A stretch of 64,000 bases of DNA from JAFGXT01 sp963677165 (GTDB lineage Bacteria; Verrucomicrobiota; Lentisphaeria; Victivallales; SZUA-371): positions 744,001 to 808,000 of the forward strand of contig CAXXSX010000002.1 of assembly GCA_963677165.2 (NCBI GenBank), given 5' to 3'. Below, one piece after another: positions 25,391-34,256 of this stretch. Each line of letters opens with the position of its first letter. The stretch's first letter is position 1. A model generated the notes under the pieces. The model was not told where the DNA came from. It saw only the letters and a program-made list of their open reading frames with translations, and did not search any database. Made by a program: the position numbers and the translations under genes.

Positions 25391-27289
25391 TTATTTGAAC
25401 TTCATGTTGCCAAAACTACCCGGTTGATGGTTATCGCCAAACGTAACAGGGTACTGCATTATTCCCTCGTTCTGTGTTCTGGTTCTGACTAAAAGCAAAC
25501 CAATTTTCTGACCTTTGACAGGTGGCTTCATGTTTAGTTTTCTCCACGGAATCGCTATTTCAATGTTCCATGAATCTTTATTTATCATGGCGCCGATCTC
25601 AGGATTGATTTCATAGCGTTTTTCCCCGTTATCTGAGGCGGAATCATAAATGACTCCGGATGGATTCATTATGATTTGATAATATGATTTTTTATCATTG
25701 TTTGAATCAATAAAGATTTCCACAGAATCATCTGTCCAAACCGGCCCATCATGTTTTTTAACGTTATTTCTGATTTCTTTTATATTCGGTTCAAAACATT
25801 TAAAGGCAGCATAAAGGTTGCTTTTGTCATAAGTCAGGCTGGCTAATGTTTTGACAGATGCCGTTTTCCCATACTTCGTAAAAAACGGTATGACTTTTCC
25901 GTTTTCTTCCCAAGCCCTGTCATCAAGCTTTCCATCAATTCGAGGCTTTCCTTTCGCATAAACGGCTTCCGCAGCCGGCTGCATCGTACGAACAATCAGT
26001 TGTCTGGTATTTAATTCTATTTTTTTATCCAGTTCATTTTCTACATGGAATTCGATTTCGCAAACTGCCGGTATATTCGCTTCTTTTCCAGACAAAGCTT
26101 CAAAACGTAATATTTTTTCTTTCCCCGGTTTAATAACTCCCCTCACATTTCCAGGGTTCGTTTCCCATATGAATTGAGGCGTTTTCCAGGTCAGGTTATA
26201 CTTCAGTTCTTTTTTGAACGTATTTTTTAATGGCAAAGAAAAAAACAGGGCTCCGTTGGAGGATTTTTCTTTATCCAGTGAAAAACTGATACTCTCAAAG
26301 AATGCTGCATTTTTGACTATTGTTTGAAGTTTTTTCTCCGTCATGACATCTTCCGAGTGGATTCCATCCAGCGACAGGTTGGCTATAACCGGCCCCTCGT
26401 CTGTCATTGTGATCCAGGCAACTTCGTCAAATTCGCCAAATGACGCCCCACGCAAACGACCTACATTGCCACCTCCGCCCGTTGTCGCAAAAACAATATA
26501 CTTCTTACCATTCCTTACATATTTGGTATATTGATGAACATGCCCGGCAAAAACGGTATAGTCCCGATTTTTCAAAGCCTTTTCAATTTTTTTGAACCCC
26601 GTGTTGGGAGTCGCGGATTCTTTATCGTAAATCCATAACGGCTGATGCATGAAAATACATGTCCAATGAACATTAGGATGTTCCTTCAGGGTTTTCCGAG
26701 CCCATGCGATCTGTTTATCACTTAGGTGAGGAGAAGCATCAGAACCATTGTATGCATAATTCAATGTCTCCTGGGTATTCAGGCACATAAACAGGACATT
26801 CCTGTATATGAAGCAATAATAACTGCGCCCATAAAGTTTATCCCATAACTCGGCCGATTCTTTATTGGAGATATCATGATTGCCTGATACGTAGAAAAAA
26901 GGCATGTTGAATTTTTTTACATAAGCATTAAGTTCCCGCCATTCCCTCTTAAGTTTTTCGGTATCTTTTGTCTGTCCCGGAATCAAGTCGCCAACGCACA
27001 TTACAAATTCCGGCATAAGCAAATTTATTTTTTCAACCGCTTCCGGGAAAACACCTCTGCGACACCCTCCGGTCCTGTCGGAAACGATAGCAAACTGAAA
27101 ATTGTCGGTGTTGTTATAAAAATTCAGATTAGTCCATGGCTTGGGTTTGCTCTTTACACTGTACGCTGTATCGGGATTCTCCCTGCCGCCCAACATAAAT
27201 ATCGTTAATATGCAGATAGTTAATATTAACATACAGCCAGATAATAATGCTGAAATCGTTGAATACTTCCGGTTATTTACCCTTCTCAT
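25391..27289 (-). CDS. Membrane-anchored metallophosphoesterase with C-terminal CBM9-like domain
   Basis: A 632-residue calcineurin-like phosphoesterase. An N-terminal hydrophobic segment (about 12-34) is an uncleaved anchor or signal. The metal motifs are present in order: VSDRTG (usual D-X-H replaced by D-R), CVGDLIPG, GNHD, MHQPLW and GHVHQ. A sandwich linker follows, and the last ~180 residues (KPRIDGKLDDRAWEEN, WTDDSVEIFID) resemble a CBM9-like sugar-binding fold. The ATG at 27289 has GGAGG nine bases upstream and is preferred to 27319. It is third in the minus-strand set after the pseudopilin and the beta-helix protein. Substrate unknown. Confidence 0.82.
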   Translation of the reverse strand: MRRVNNRKYSTISALLSGCMLILTICILTIFMLGGRENPDTAYSVKSKPKPWTNLNFYNNTDNFQFAIVSDRTGGCRRGVFPEAVEKINLLMPEFVMCVGDLIPGQTKDTEKLKREWRELNAYVKKFNMPFFYVSGNHDISNKESAELWDKLYGRSYYCFIYRNVLFMCLNTQETLNYAYNGSDASPHLSDKQIAWARKTLKEHPNVHWTCIFMHQPLWIYDKESATPNTGFKKIEKALKNRDYTVFAGHVHQYTKYVRNGKKYIVFATTGGGGNVGRLRGASFGEFDEVAWITMTDEGPVIANLSLDGIHSEDVMTEKKLQTIVKNAAFFESISFSLDKEKSSNGALFFSLPLKNTFKKELKYNLTWKTPQFIWETNPGNVRGVIKPGKEKILRFEALSGKEANIPAVCEIEFHVENELDKKIELNTRQLIVRTMQPAAEAVYAKGKPRIDGKLDDRAWEENGKVIPFFTKYGKTASVKTLASLTYDKSNLYAAFKCFEPNIKEIRNNVKKHDGPVWTDDSVEIFIDSNNDKKSYYQIIMNPSGVIYDSASDNGEKRYEINPEIGAMINKDSWNIEIAIPWRKLNMKPPVKGQKIGLLLVRTRTQNEGIMQYPVTFGDNHQPGSFGNMKFK

Positions 27290-27412
27290 AAAATTGTTAC
27301 CTCCAGAAAAATCCGACATGTTTCCGGACTGCTCTTATTGAATTTTCTCAATGTTTTTATACTCCCGGCAAAGCCGTATTTGAGCGTTATGGAGCAGATC
27401 CGGCGACTGTCT

Positions 27413-29281
27413 TTATTTGGGTCGCTTATGGGTGATTTCCGTTTTCGGAGTATCAATTGTAAATATCTGAGTGAATTTCGGATCGCCGCCCCTGGTCCAG
27501 AACAACCTGTTTTTATAGAAGTTGATCTTACGAACACGCTCAAGCATCACGGCTCCATAGCCCCAGCGATGCAGACGGTCCAGCGGAGACATCATGCAGT
27601 TCCTGATGGTATTGTTACACACCTCAACATTACTCGCTCCCATCAACGCCAGCCAGGCTTGTCCGGTGTTAAATATCTTATTGTTTTCGATAAGAATATT
27701 TCCGGCACTTTCCGGCGCGCCGGCGGTAAAGCCGGGAATGATCGACCCGATCGTAATTTCTCCGAAACAGGGACCGTAACCATGATTGTCATTTTTAAAT
27801 GTGTTGTTCCTGATAATGACATCATGCAATGTTGCCGCCTGCCCCCAGGAGTTGGTGTCAGCCGTAAAAAGAAGTCCGCCGTTTGACAAGTTTTCAAAGT
27901 GACAATTTTCAACCAGCACGCCCCTGCACTGTGAAAGAAGACCGCGTCCCCGGATATTCTTGCATACCACTCTTCTTGCAATGTATTTTGGAATCATATC
28001 CACAATGCAGAATACATGAGTGCCTATCGCGATTTTTCCCGGAAGTTTTTTCGAAAGTTTGATTCTATACTGCTTGCTCGAAGTCAGGAATTCGACTTTA
28101 TCTATCTTCGGAGTACATAACGGAACAAGCTCTTTTTTGTCCACGAATTCCAGCGTCTGCCCTTCTTTTAACGGGAAAGGATATAAATAGTTGGCATCAT
28201 GACGCGATGCGATAATAGTATCCCGGTCTTCGATTTTTTCTATATTGATATATTGCGCAAGGGTATTGTTGCCATCATCCCCGGAAGAAATAAAACGGCA
28301 GTCCTCTAATTTCACGGTTCCGGAAGCATGAGAAAAATGTGACGCGTCGGCATTCGAAGAGATCAACCTCTTTGAACCGTTTGGAGGCTCGACACTACAT
28401 TTCCGCAAAGTGATATTATGGCTGGCGTCAGCATGAAATCCCATGCCGGTACAACTATTGATCGTAACATACTCACAGAGAATTTCATTGCAATATTCAA
28501 ACCGGAAAGCATCCGCGCTGTACATGCGATGTTTGACTCCAACGAGGCCGCGATCAGGAAAATAATTTTTCTTATCGTTAAAAAATACACGTAATGTCTG
28601 ATCAGCAATTTTTTTCGTTTTGCTCATCCCCCCATGCCTATGAGCATATTCACCGTACTGTTTAACAGTCGCGACACCATGAGTTTTAGAATCGTATACA
28701 TCAATAGCAATTACCGGAATATTGCCGTCAACCGGAAACTCAGGAAGAAACTTAAGATCAATATACTCATTGGTACGGCCCACTATACGAGCCGTTGAAG
28801 AAGCACACCTGAAATAATCCACTGAAAAACCTTTCAGGACAACATTTTTACAATGTTGAAAGCGAAACATGCCCAAATCAACATCCATAAAGAAAAAATG
28901 TACATGAGGAGCCTCAATCGTTATTCCATCGAGATTTTTAAATGTCGCATGAGACCTGAACACTTCATTATGGGAAGGCGAAGAACTCTTCTTTTTAAGC
29001 TCTTCTCCATACCAGTGAATATCTCCGGGTTCAAATACGATCCGGGCTTTTCCGCCATACGAATTGACTGCTTCGACAAGTTTCAGCATTGCCGGCCCCT
29101 GGTCGGCAGGCATTACTCCTTTTTTCTGCGCGGCGCGTGTTTCTGCCGGAGTAGTTGATTTTACTCCATAGTCTTTCGCCAGAAAAACACGTTCTTTAAC
29201 TGGAGTCCGGGCTGTTGCTATCTCACTCGAAAAGAGCACAGCCATGATTGCAAAAGAATAATTGAAAAATGTAAATTTCAT
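27413..29281 (-). CDS. Secreted right-handed parallel beta-helix protein (pectate-lyase-like fold)
   Basis: A signal peptide (MKFTFFNYSFAIMAVLFSSEIATA) starts a 622-residue exported protein. The N-terminal KDYGVKS...FEPGDIHWYG is typical of pectate-lyase-superfamily proteins, and the body has repeated beta-helix turns rich in N and G (VEVCNNTIRNCMMSPL, NILIENNKIFN, GVLVENCHFENLSNGGLLF). No lyase catalytic triad is identifiable, so it could be a polysaccharide lyase, a hydrolase or a sugar-binding structure. The ATG at 29281 is chosen over 29359 because it opens the signal peptide. It lies between the pseudopilin and the phosphoesterase on the same strand. Confidence 0.78.
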   Translation of the reverse strand: MKFTFFNYSFAIMAVLFSSEIATARTPVKERVFLAKDYGVKSTTPAETRAAQKKGVMPADQGPAMLKLVEAVNSYGGKARIVFEPGDIHWYGEELKKKSSSPSHNEVFRSHATFKNLDGITIEAPHVHFFFMDVDLGMFRFQHCKNVVLKGFSVDYFRCASSTARIVGRTNEYIDLKFLPEFPVDGNIPVIAIDVYDSKTHGVATVKQYGEYAHRHGGMSKTKKIADQTLRVFFNDKKNYFPDRGLVGVKHRMYSADAFRFEYCNEILCEYVTINSCTGMGFHADASHNITLRKCSVEPPNGSKRLISSNADASHFSHASGTVKLEDCRFISSGDDGNNTLAQYINIEKIEDRDTIIASRHDANYLYPFPLKEGQTLEFVDKKELVPLCTPKIDKVEFLTSSKQYRIKLSKKLPGKIAIGTHVFCIVDMIPKYIARRVVCKNIRGRGLLSQCRGVLVENCHFENLSNGGLLFTADTNSWGQAATLHDVIIRNNTFKNDNHGYGPCFGEITIGSIIPGFTAGAPESAGNILIENNKIFNTGQAWLALMGASNVEVCNNTIRNCMMSPLDRLHRWGYGAVMLERVRKINFYKNRLFWTRGGDPKFTQIFTIDTPKTEITHKRPK

Positions 29282-29438
29282 GGGATCAACTTCCATATTA
29301 TGGTTATAAGTTGGTTGATTAGAATTTTGTTTTCTTTGATTTTCAAGTATCGAATTCATTCAAGCCAATCAAGTTTCTCATGGTGTTTAAAGACATATTT
29401 CCTCATTGTTCAGAAACAGGCTTTATCACCCCGGGATA

Positions 29439-30212
29439 TTAATTCGTAAGGCTGGCGTTGCCGTCAAAGTCCCACATGGTATTTTCCGAATCCCAGTCCC
29501 AGGAAGACACATCAGGAGCAAATGACTGGCCGCCGATCGTATCTTCAAAATCAATCGTTCTGGCACTACCGTCCAGCAGCGAATAGTTGGTTCGCGGAAG
29601 AGGGCCGCTTTCATGCCAGGAACCGTAACTTCCCACCTTCTCCGCATTGCTGGGAGTATAGTCAACTCTGCCAAGAAATGCTTTTGAATTCGCCCTGGTA
29701 CAGAACAGCCCGATTGCTTTGCTTGGATGCCTGCTCTGGGTGATCTTAGTAGCATCGGTAGTTGTCCCCCACCAGCCCCGCCAGCCCTGCCAGCCGGCAC
29801 CAGTGCTGAAGGCCGAAGCAAAATAACTTTTTCGAAAACCGTCATCACCGGCGGCAACTACTGTTACATCAGCAGAACAAGTCCATATTTTTCCATAATA
29901 CTGAGACTGATTTGTCCTAGATATCCACCAGTCTTCCTGAACGTCAACAGGCATTGACGGACGTCCATCATAACCGGCAAGTTGATCGTCATACGAAACC
30001 TGGTTATACCGGGCCGGGAAATAATCTTTATTATCTCCTACATACATTATCAGTCCCAGTCCCAGCTGCTTCAAGTTCGCAACACAGTTAATTGATTTTG
30101 CCTTATTGCGAACACTGTTTAATGCAGGTAGCAGCAGACTGGCAAGAATTGCTATGATCGCTATCACCACCAGAAGCTCAATCAACGAAAACAGATACTT
30201 TACTTTTCTCAT
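29439..30212 (-). CDS. Pseudopilin-like protein (variant FSLIELL)
   Basis: 257 residues from the ATG at 30212, preceded by a TAGGA and GGGG stretch; the frame extends to 30290 but without support. The N-terminus is MRKVKYLFSLIELLVV, so Ser replaces Thr at +2 and Leu precedes the processed Phe. The C-terminal H-X9-DG is loosened: thirteen residues lie between His and DG (HESGPLPRTNYSLLDGSA). It is the first of three minus-strand genes (with the beta-helix protein and phosphoesterase) and is divergent from the AraC gene. Two direct repeats abut its promoter, so AraC-type activation is likely. Confidence 0.85.
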   Translation of the reverse strand: MRKVKYLFSLIELLVVIAIIAILASLLLPALNSVRNKAKSINCVANLKQLGLGLIMYVGDNKDYFPARYNQVSYDDQLAGYDGRPSMPVDVQEDWWISRTNQSQYYGKIWTCSADVTVVAAGDDGFRKSYFASAFSTGAGWQGWRGWWGTTTDATKITQSRHPSKAIGLFCTRANSKAFLGRVDYTPSNAEKVGSYGSWHESGPLPRTNYSLLDGSARTIDFEDTIGGQSFAPDVSSWDWDSENTMWDFDGNASLTN

Positions 30213-30261
30213 TCCTAATCCCCTTCTTTTTTTGACTATACCAAAACTCTCACTACTTTCT

Positions 30262-30290
30262 ATTATATTATATTCCAAAAGCAAAAACAA
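30262..30290 (-). promoter_or_regulatory. Promoter of the 30212 pseudopilin operon
   Basis: On the minus strand TTGTTT (complement of 30285-30290), a 17-base spacer and TATAAT (complement of 30262-30267) lie about 50 bases before the start codon. The -35 box is weak, as expected for an activator-dependent promoter. Confidence 0.55.
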
Positions 30291-30291
30291 T

Positions 30292-30332
30292 TTTGAAAAT
30301 TACCAAAAAATATTTCAAAATTGCCAAAAATA
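30292..30332. promoter_or_regulatory. Two 21-bp-spaced direct repeats, likely AraC-family activator site
   Basis: Two copies of a TTT(G/C)AAAATT(A/G)CCAAAAA motif start 21 bases apart, two helical turns. They end right next to the -35 box of the minus-strand pseudopilin promoter. Tandem direct repeats abutting the -35 are the classical layout for AraC-type activators, and the adjacent divergent gene encodes one. Confidence 0.65.
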
Positions 30333-30412
30333 CAATTGTCTGGTGCTTGAAAAGCAAAAAAATTATTTGTATATTGCTATTATTCAAATAAACGGACAGC
30401 AGGAAAACGGAT

Positions 30413-31414
30413 ATGATTGACGGCAATCCCAATATGTTAAAAAAGCTTATTCCTGCTGAAACAAAACAAATCTTCCTGCCACTTTATCTACGCCATCCGG
30501 CATGTATCAAACTGATTAACAGCGATCTTATTTTCTGCGGAATAACAGAGGCGACGAAAGGATTTCTGCTGGAAGATATTCCGGAACTTTATTCCATTTT
30601 TTTTACAATAAGCGGAAAAGGACTGGTTCAGGTCGGCAACAAAGAATATGTATGCGACACCGGTTCGGTCTTCTTTTCCGTCCCAGGAAAACAGCGCTGC
30701 TACTTTCAAACCGGTGATGAAGTATGGCGCTATATCTGGTTTCACCCTAAAATTGGTGAATACTGGCATTTCCTGAGTAATCAGGACATCATTGTCGGCA
30801 AATTTGATGATGTTCAATTTCTCGAAACCGCAATGCGCGGATTTATTTCGGAAGTAATTTCATCCGATAAAATGTTTGAGATCGATTCATCGCAACGCTG
30901 GCGCTATGTCGATGCCCCGAATGTTTTTGAATCAGCTCATTCATTTGATATTCGTTATACCAGCCTGGAAAGACAGTCTCTCGACCTGGCTCTGGCCTAT
31001 AGCACATTGATCCTGAAATATCTGGAAAGAGAGTTGAGAAAACTAGTCTTGATTGATGTAAAAAGTGAACATCTGGCAGATTTCGAAAGGCTATGGAATT
31101 ACATTCGCCATCATATATCTTCTGAGTGGTCCCTCGACACGCTTGCCGGACGTATGAATATGTCGAAAAGTTCCTTCATTCGTCATACCAAAAAGCTTTA
31201 CGGCAAGTCGCCCGGCAATATCATACAGACTCTGCGGCTTGAACACGCATGTGAACTGCTTGCCGAAACAGATTACACTGTAAGTAATATCGCGGCATAT
31301 TCCGGCTATATAAGCACTGCTACATTCATTGCCTTATTTAAAAAACGCTTCGGAAAAACACCCCGTGAACAGCGTAATGCCTTTCGGATAAAAGGTTTTC
31401 ATATTCCGCAATAG
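30413..31414 (+). CDS. AraC-family transcriptional regulator
   Basis: 333 residues. The N-terminal half is a cupin-like ligand-binding domain (YSIFFTISGKGLVQVGNKEYVCDTGSVFFSVPG). The C-terminal ~100 residues are a double HTH of the AraC/XylS type (SLDTLAGRMNMSKSSFIRHTKKLYGKSPGN, then YTVSNIAAYSGYISTATFIALFKKRFGKTPREQR). CAGGA lies 9 bases before the ATG at 30413. It is divergent from the pseudopilin/beta-helix/phosphoesterase set, and the intergenic direct repeats fit an activator of that set. The effector is unknown, probably a sugar. Confidence 0.9.
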   Translation: MIDGNPNMLKKLIPAETKQIFLPLYLRHPACIKLINSDLIFCGITEATKGFLLEDIPELYSIFFTISGKGLVQVGNKEYVCDTGSVFFSVPGKQRCYFQTGDEVWRYIWFHPKIGEYWHFLSNQDIIVGKFDDVQFLETAMRGFISEVISSDKMFEIDSSQRWRYVDAPNVFESAHSFDIRYTSLERQSLDLALAYSTLILKYLERELRKLVLIDVKSEHLADFERLWNYIRHHISSEWSLDTLAGRMNMSKSSFIRHTKKLYGKSPGNIIQTLRLEHACELLAETDYTVSNIAAYSGYISTATFIALFKKRFGKTPREQRNAFRIKGFHIPQ

Positions 31415-31423
31415 TAGAATTCC

Positions 31424-32197
31424 TTAGCGCAGTTGAGTCATCGCCATGTTTTCACGGATACGGGCCGCGCAGCCGTGGAGCATGGTCATTATACCAGTCG
31501 CACGAGGCTTGTCGGTGCGCGATAACGGCGCATAGCAGCCCAGCGATGCTACCACTTCGTGACTCTCGGTAAAAACCGGCACCGCCATGGCGAAATAACT
31601 GCCATGGTGGTCTGAACATCCTCCGGCAGAGCGAATTTTTTTCAGCTCTTTTTCCAATCCGGTACGGGTTTCGCCGCACTCGGGCCATTCAGCTTCGGTC
31701 GGAAGTCCGTTTGTATTCAGAAACGAATCAAGCTGATCCTTTGAGAACCATGCCAGAATTGCCCGCGTCGTGCGCATGCTGTAAAAATCAGCGTTCGCTC
31801 CCCACTCCGGATTAACCAACCGGTCGTCGGAGGTCTGGCAACGGAGTAATTCCGTACGACGCCCCTGACGAATTGCCGTCAGCAGTACACTTTCCCCGAG
31901 CTCATCCACCGTATGACGAATCACCGGTTCCGCTATCTCACGCAAATGACGGTAAATTCCCTCAGAACGGAACAGCAGCCGGCAACGCTCGCCCTCTTCA
32001 TAACGTCCATGTCCTGAACGCCGGACATAGCCGCACTCTTCCAGAGTCCGCAGTAAATTATGCGCTGTCACTGGCAGAATTCCAGTCGATTTTGAAATAT
32101 CCGACAGCGTAAGATACTTATTATCCAGCGACTGCTCCACCAGCAATTCCAGTATCGACAGTGCCTTTTTTACCGATTTTACCGTTTGATATGCCAT
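31424..32197 (-). CDS. IclR-family transcriptional regulator
   Basis: 257 residues. An N-terminal winged helix (about 5-75: VKKALSILELLVEQ..., LTLSDISKSTGILPVTAHNLLRTLEECGYV) is followed by the IclR effector domain (SVLLTAIRQGRRTELL, MRTTRAILAWFS, GGCSDHHGSYFAMAVPVF, VVASLGCYAPLSR). The ATG at 32197 with AAAGGAAAG just upstream is chosen over 32230. It ends 10 bases from the convergent AraC gene and is divergent from the GH10 gene at 32689, which it may control; a repeat-rich 490-base gap separates them. Confidence 0.88.
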   Translation of the reverse strand: MAYQTVKSVKKALSILELLVEQSLDNKYLTLSDISKSTGILPVTAHNLLRTLEECGYVRRSGHGRYEEGERCRLLFRSEGIYRHLREIAEPVIRHTVDELGESVLLTAIRQGRRTELLRCQTSDDRLVNPEWGANADFYSMRTTRAILAWFSKDQLDSFLNTNGLPTEAEWPECGETRTGLEKELKKIRSAGGCSDHHGSYFAMAVPVFTESHEVVASLGCYAPLSRTDKPRATGIMTMLHGCAARIRENMAMTQLR

Positions 32198-32275
32198 TTT
32201 CTTTCCTTTTTTTTCGGCTTCGCCGACCAACGTTCCGCCGTTGGATCACGTCCGGCAAGGTGCCGGTGCCAGGTA

Positions 32276-32464
32276 ATGGCGTTAATTTGGTCGAAACAAG
32301 TTTCGCCTCAAATTAACGCCATGGGTGCCGCAAAATCGTTTCGCGATTTAATTTCATGCTTCCGAAGTATGAAGCATTATGGAAGATACAAAGTATCTTC
32401 TCAACGCCGTCCGTCGTACGGACAAATTAACGCCATGGGTACCGCAAAATCGCTTCGCGATTTA
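32276..32464. repeat. Nested repeat cluster (14-bp inverted repeat, 42-bp direct repeats, R2 element)
   Basis: ATGGCGTTAATTTG (32276-32289) pairs perfectly with CAAATTAACGCCAT (32309-32322), with an inner CGAAAC/GTTTCG stem. Two 42-bp direct repeats with two mismatches (32309-32350 and 32423-32464) bracket a copy of the dispersed multi-hairpin repeat (GGAAGATAC/GTATCTTC and GTCCGT/ACGGAC stems). The rest of the 32198-32688 gap is AT-rich and holds only a possible promoter. Confidence 0.8.
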
Positions 32465-32593
32465 GATCTATGATGCGAATGCCACTTCTTGCGCCGATAT
32501 TCAACATTGCTGAATTTGTTGTGATTTCTATAAACATCATAGCCCCTTTATTTATAAATTTCAATGATTTTTTAAGTATAAAACAAAAAATTA

Positions 32594-32622
32594 TTGCATC
32601 AAAACATTGATTTTCATATATT
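32594..32622 (+). promoter_or_regulatory. Possible promoter for the GH10 gene
   Basis: TTGCAT (32594-32599), a 17-base spacer and TATATT (32617-32622) lie about 66 bases before the chosen start. The match is moderate and other AT-rich placements are possible. Confidence 0.35.
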
Positions 32623-32688
32623 AATAATAGCTGAATACAATTAATCTCTTATATTCATTGTATGTTGTCAAACAAAGGAGAAATACCA

Positions 32689-34146
32689 ATGACAGACAGT
32701 AAAGAAAATGCCATGAAAGAGGCTATGAGTAACGCCTACTGGCAAATGTGGAACGATGATGTCCAGGCCCGTATTGACCGTGATATTGAGGAAAACCGTA
32801 AAGCCAACGCATCATTCCAGGTATCAGGAATCCCGACCGGCACGGAAGTGAAAGTTGAACAGATCAGCCATGATTTTATTTTTGGAGCGCATATTTTTAA
32901 CTTTGATCAGCTCGGAACCGATGAACGCAACAAACGCTATAAGGAACTGTACGGAACGCTGTTCAACTCAGCAACCATTGCGTTCTACTGGAAAAAATTT
33001 GAACTTGAGGAAGGCAAACCGCGATTTAAAGGCGAATATCGCGATACCGCCGAATACTGGAACTCTGTATCCGATCCCAAAAACAAACCCCACTGGCGGC
33101 GTCCGGCCACCGATCCGGTAGTCGAATTCTGCGAAAGCAAAGGCATCAGATTGCACGGACATACTCTCACATGGGGTAATCGCAAGTGGCAAATTCCAGA
33201 ATGGCTGATCAATAAAATGCCTGCCCCATTACATGACAAATATATGCAGGACAGCGGAAATCATTCAGAATTCTCCGATGCTTTCAAAGACTTTACGCCG
33301 GAGCAAATCGAAGCGATGCTGCCTGAATTTACCAGTGAACTCAATCACCAAATGATAAACCGCATTGTTGATATCGCGTTGTATTACAAAGATCGTTTGC
33401 ATAGTTGGGACATCGTAAACGAAAGTGCTACGGACTTTGGTCGTGAAGCAATGTTTCCCGGCAGCGGTATCTGCAAAAGTCACTACGGTCTGATGCCGGG
33501 CGATTATACCTACCGTTCATTTAAAGTTGCGGAAGGACTTTTTCCGGAAAAAGTTAAACTTAACATCAACGACTACAATCTGTCGGAAGACTATGTAAAA
33601 CAGGTTGAGGATTTAACAAAGCGTAACTGCAAAATCGATATCATGGGTGCACAGATGCACCTGTTCGATCCGCAAATCTGTCTGGATATCGCCGACGGAA
33701 AAAGCGATACCCAATCGCCGGAATCAGTTTGGGAAACTATGGATCGGCTGACTACCGTAAATCGCCCCATTCACCTGAGCGAAATCACCATTACCGCCCC
33801 AAACAACGATGAACGCGGGCAGAATATCCAGGCAATAATTACTCGTAATCTTTACCGTCTCTGGTTCAGTGTCAAATCAATGATGGGCATCACCTGGTGG
33901 AACGTGGTTGATGACTGCGGCGCTCCTGGAGAGCCTTCGGTCTCGGGTATGTTCTCTCGCGACATGCAGCCGAAACCGGCCTATTTTGAATTGAATAAGC
34001 TGATCAATGAAGAATGGAAGACGAATACCGTCGTCCATGCCGAAAGTGACGGTACCGTGAATTTTCGCGGTTTCCGCGGCAATTATAAACTGACTTGGCA
34101 GAATACCGACGGCAAAGAGCAGACTGTTGAATTTTATTTGAAGTAA
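32689..34146 (+). CDS. GH10 family endo-1,4-beta-xylanase-like enzyme, no signal peptide
   Basis: A TIM-barrel glycoside hydrolase of 485 residues that should cleave xylan-type chains or oligosaccharides. GH10 landmarks: GHTLTWGN, acid/base E245 in WDIVNESA, NINDYNLS, MGAQMHLF, nucleophile E365 in HLSEITI, and the late WWNV. The ATG at 32689 has GGAG at good distance, better than the ATG at 32662; neither start gives a signal peptide, so the enzyme is probably cytoplasmic and acts on imported oligosaccharides. It is divergent from the IclR regulator. The LSEITI box differs from the usual TELD. Confidence 0.87.
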   Translation: MTDSKENAMKEAMSNAYWQMWNDDVQARIDRDIEENRKANASFQVSGIPTGTEVKVEQISHDFIFGAHIFNFDQLGTDERNKRYKELYGTLFNSATIAFYWKKFELEEGKPRFKGEYRDTAEYWNSVSDPKNKPHWRRPATDPVVEFCESKGIRLHGHTLTWGNRKWQIPEWLINKMPAPLHDKYMQDSGNHSEFSDAFKDFTPEQIEAMLPEFTSELNHQMINRIVDIALYYKDRLHSWDIVNESATDFGREAMFPGSGICKSHYGLMPGDYTYRSFKVAEGLFPEKVKLNINDYNLSEDYVKQVEDLTKRNCKIDIMGAQMHLFDPQICLDIADGKSDTQSPESVWETMDRLTTVNRPIHLSEITITAPNNDERGQNIQAIITRNLYRLWFSVKSMMGITWWNVVDDCGAPGEPSVSGMFSRDMQPKPAYFELNKLINEEWKTNTVVHAESDGTVNFRGFRGNYKLTWQNTDGKEQTVEFYLK

Positions 34147-34167
34147 GTTATTTACACGAAAAAGAGC

Positions 34168-34205
34168 AGACTTATGCGAATTGAATAAATTCGCATAAGT
34201 CTTTA
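34168..34205 (+). terminator. Strong intrinsic terminator-like hairpin after the GH10 gene
   Basis: AGACTTATGCGAATT (34168-34182) and AATTCGCATAAGTCT (34188-34202) form a perfect 15-bp stem with a 5-base loop, followed by a short T-run (TTTA). It starts 21 bases after the stop codon. Confidence 0.75.
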
Positions 34206-34224
34206 CCTATTACTATATATTGTA

Positions 34225-34246
34225 ACCGGTCATGCAGGCGGCATGA
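34225..34246. repeat. 22-bp inverted repeat, left copy
   Basis: It begins ACCGGTCATGCAGG and ends GGCGGCATGA. An exact reverse complement lies at 34739-34760, on the other side of the lipoprotein gene. Each copy contains an internal CATGC-AGGCG-GCATG stem. Confidence 0.9.
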
Positions 34247-34256
34247 TGGGTTTAAT

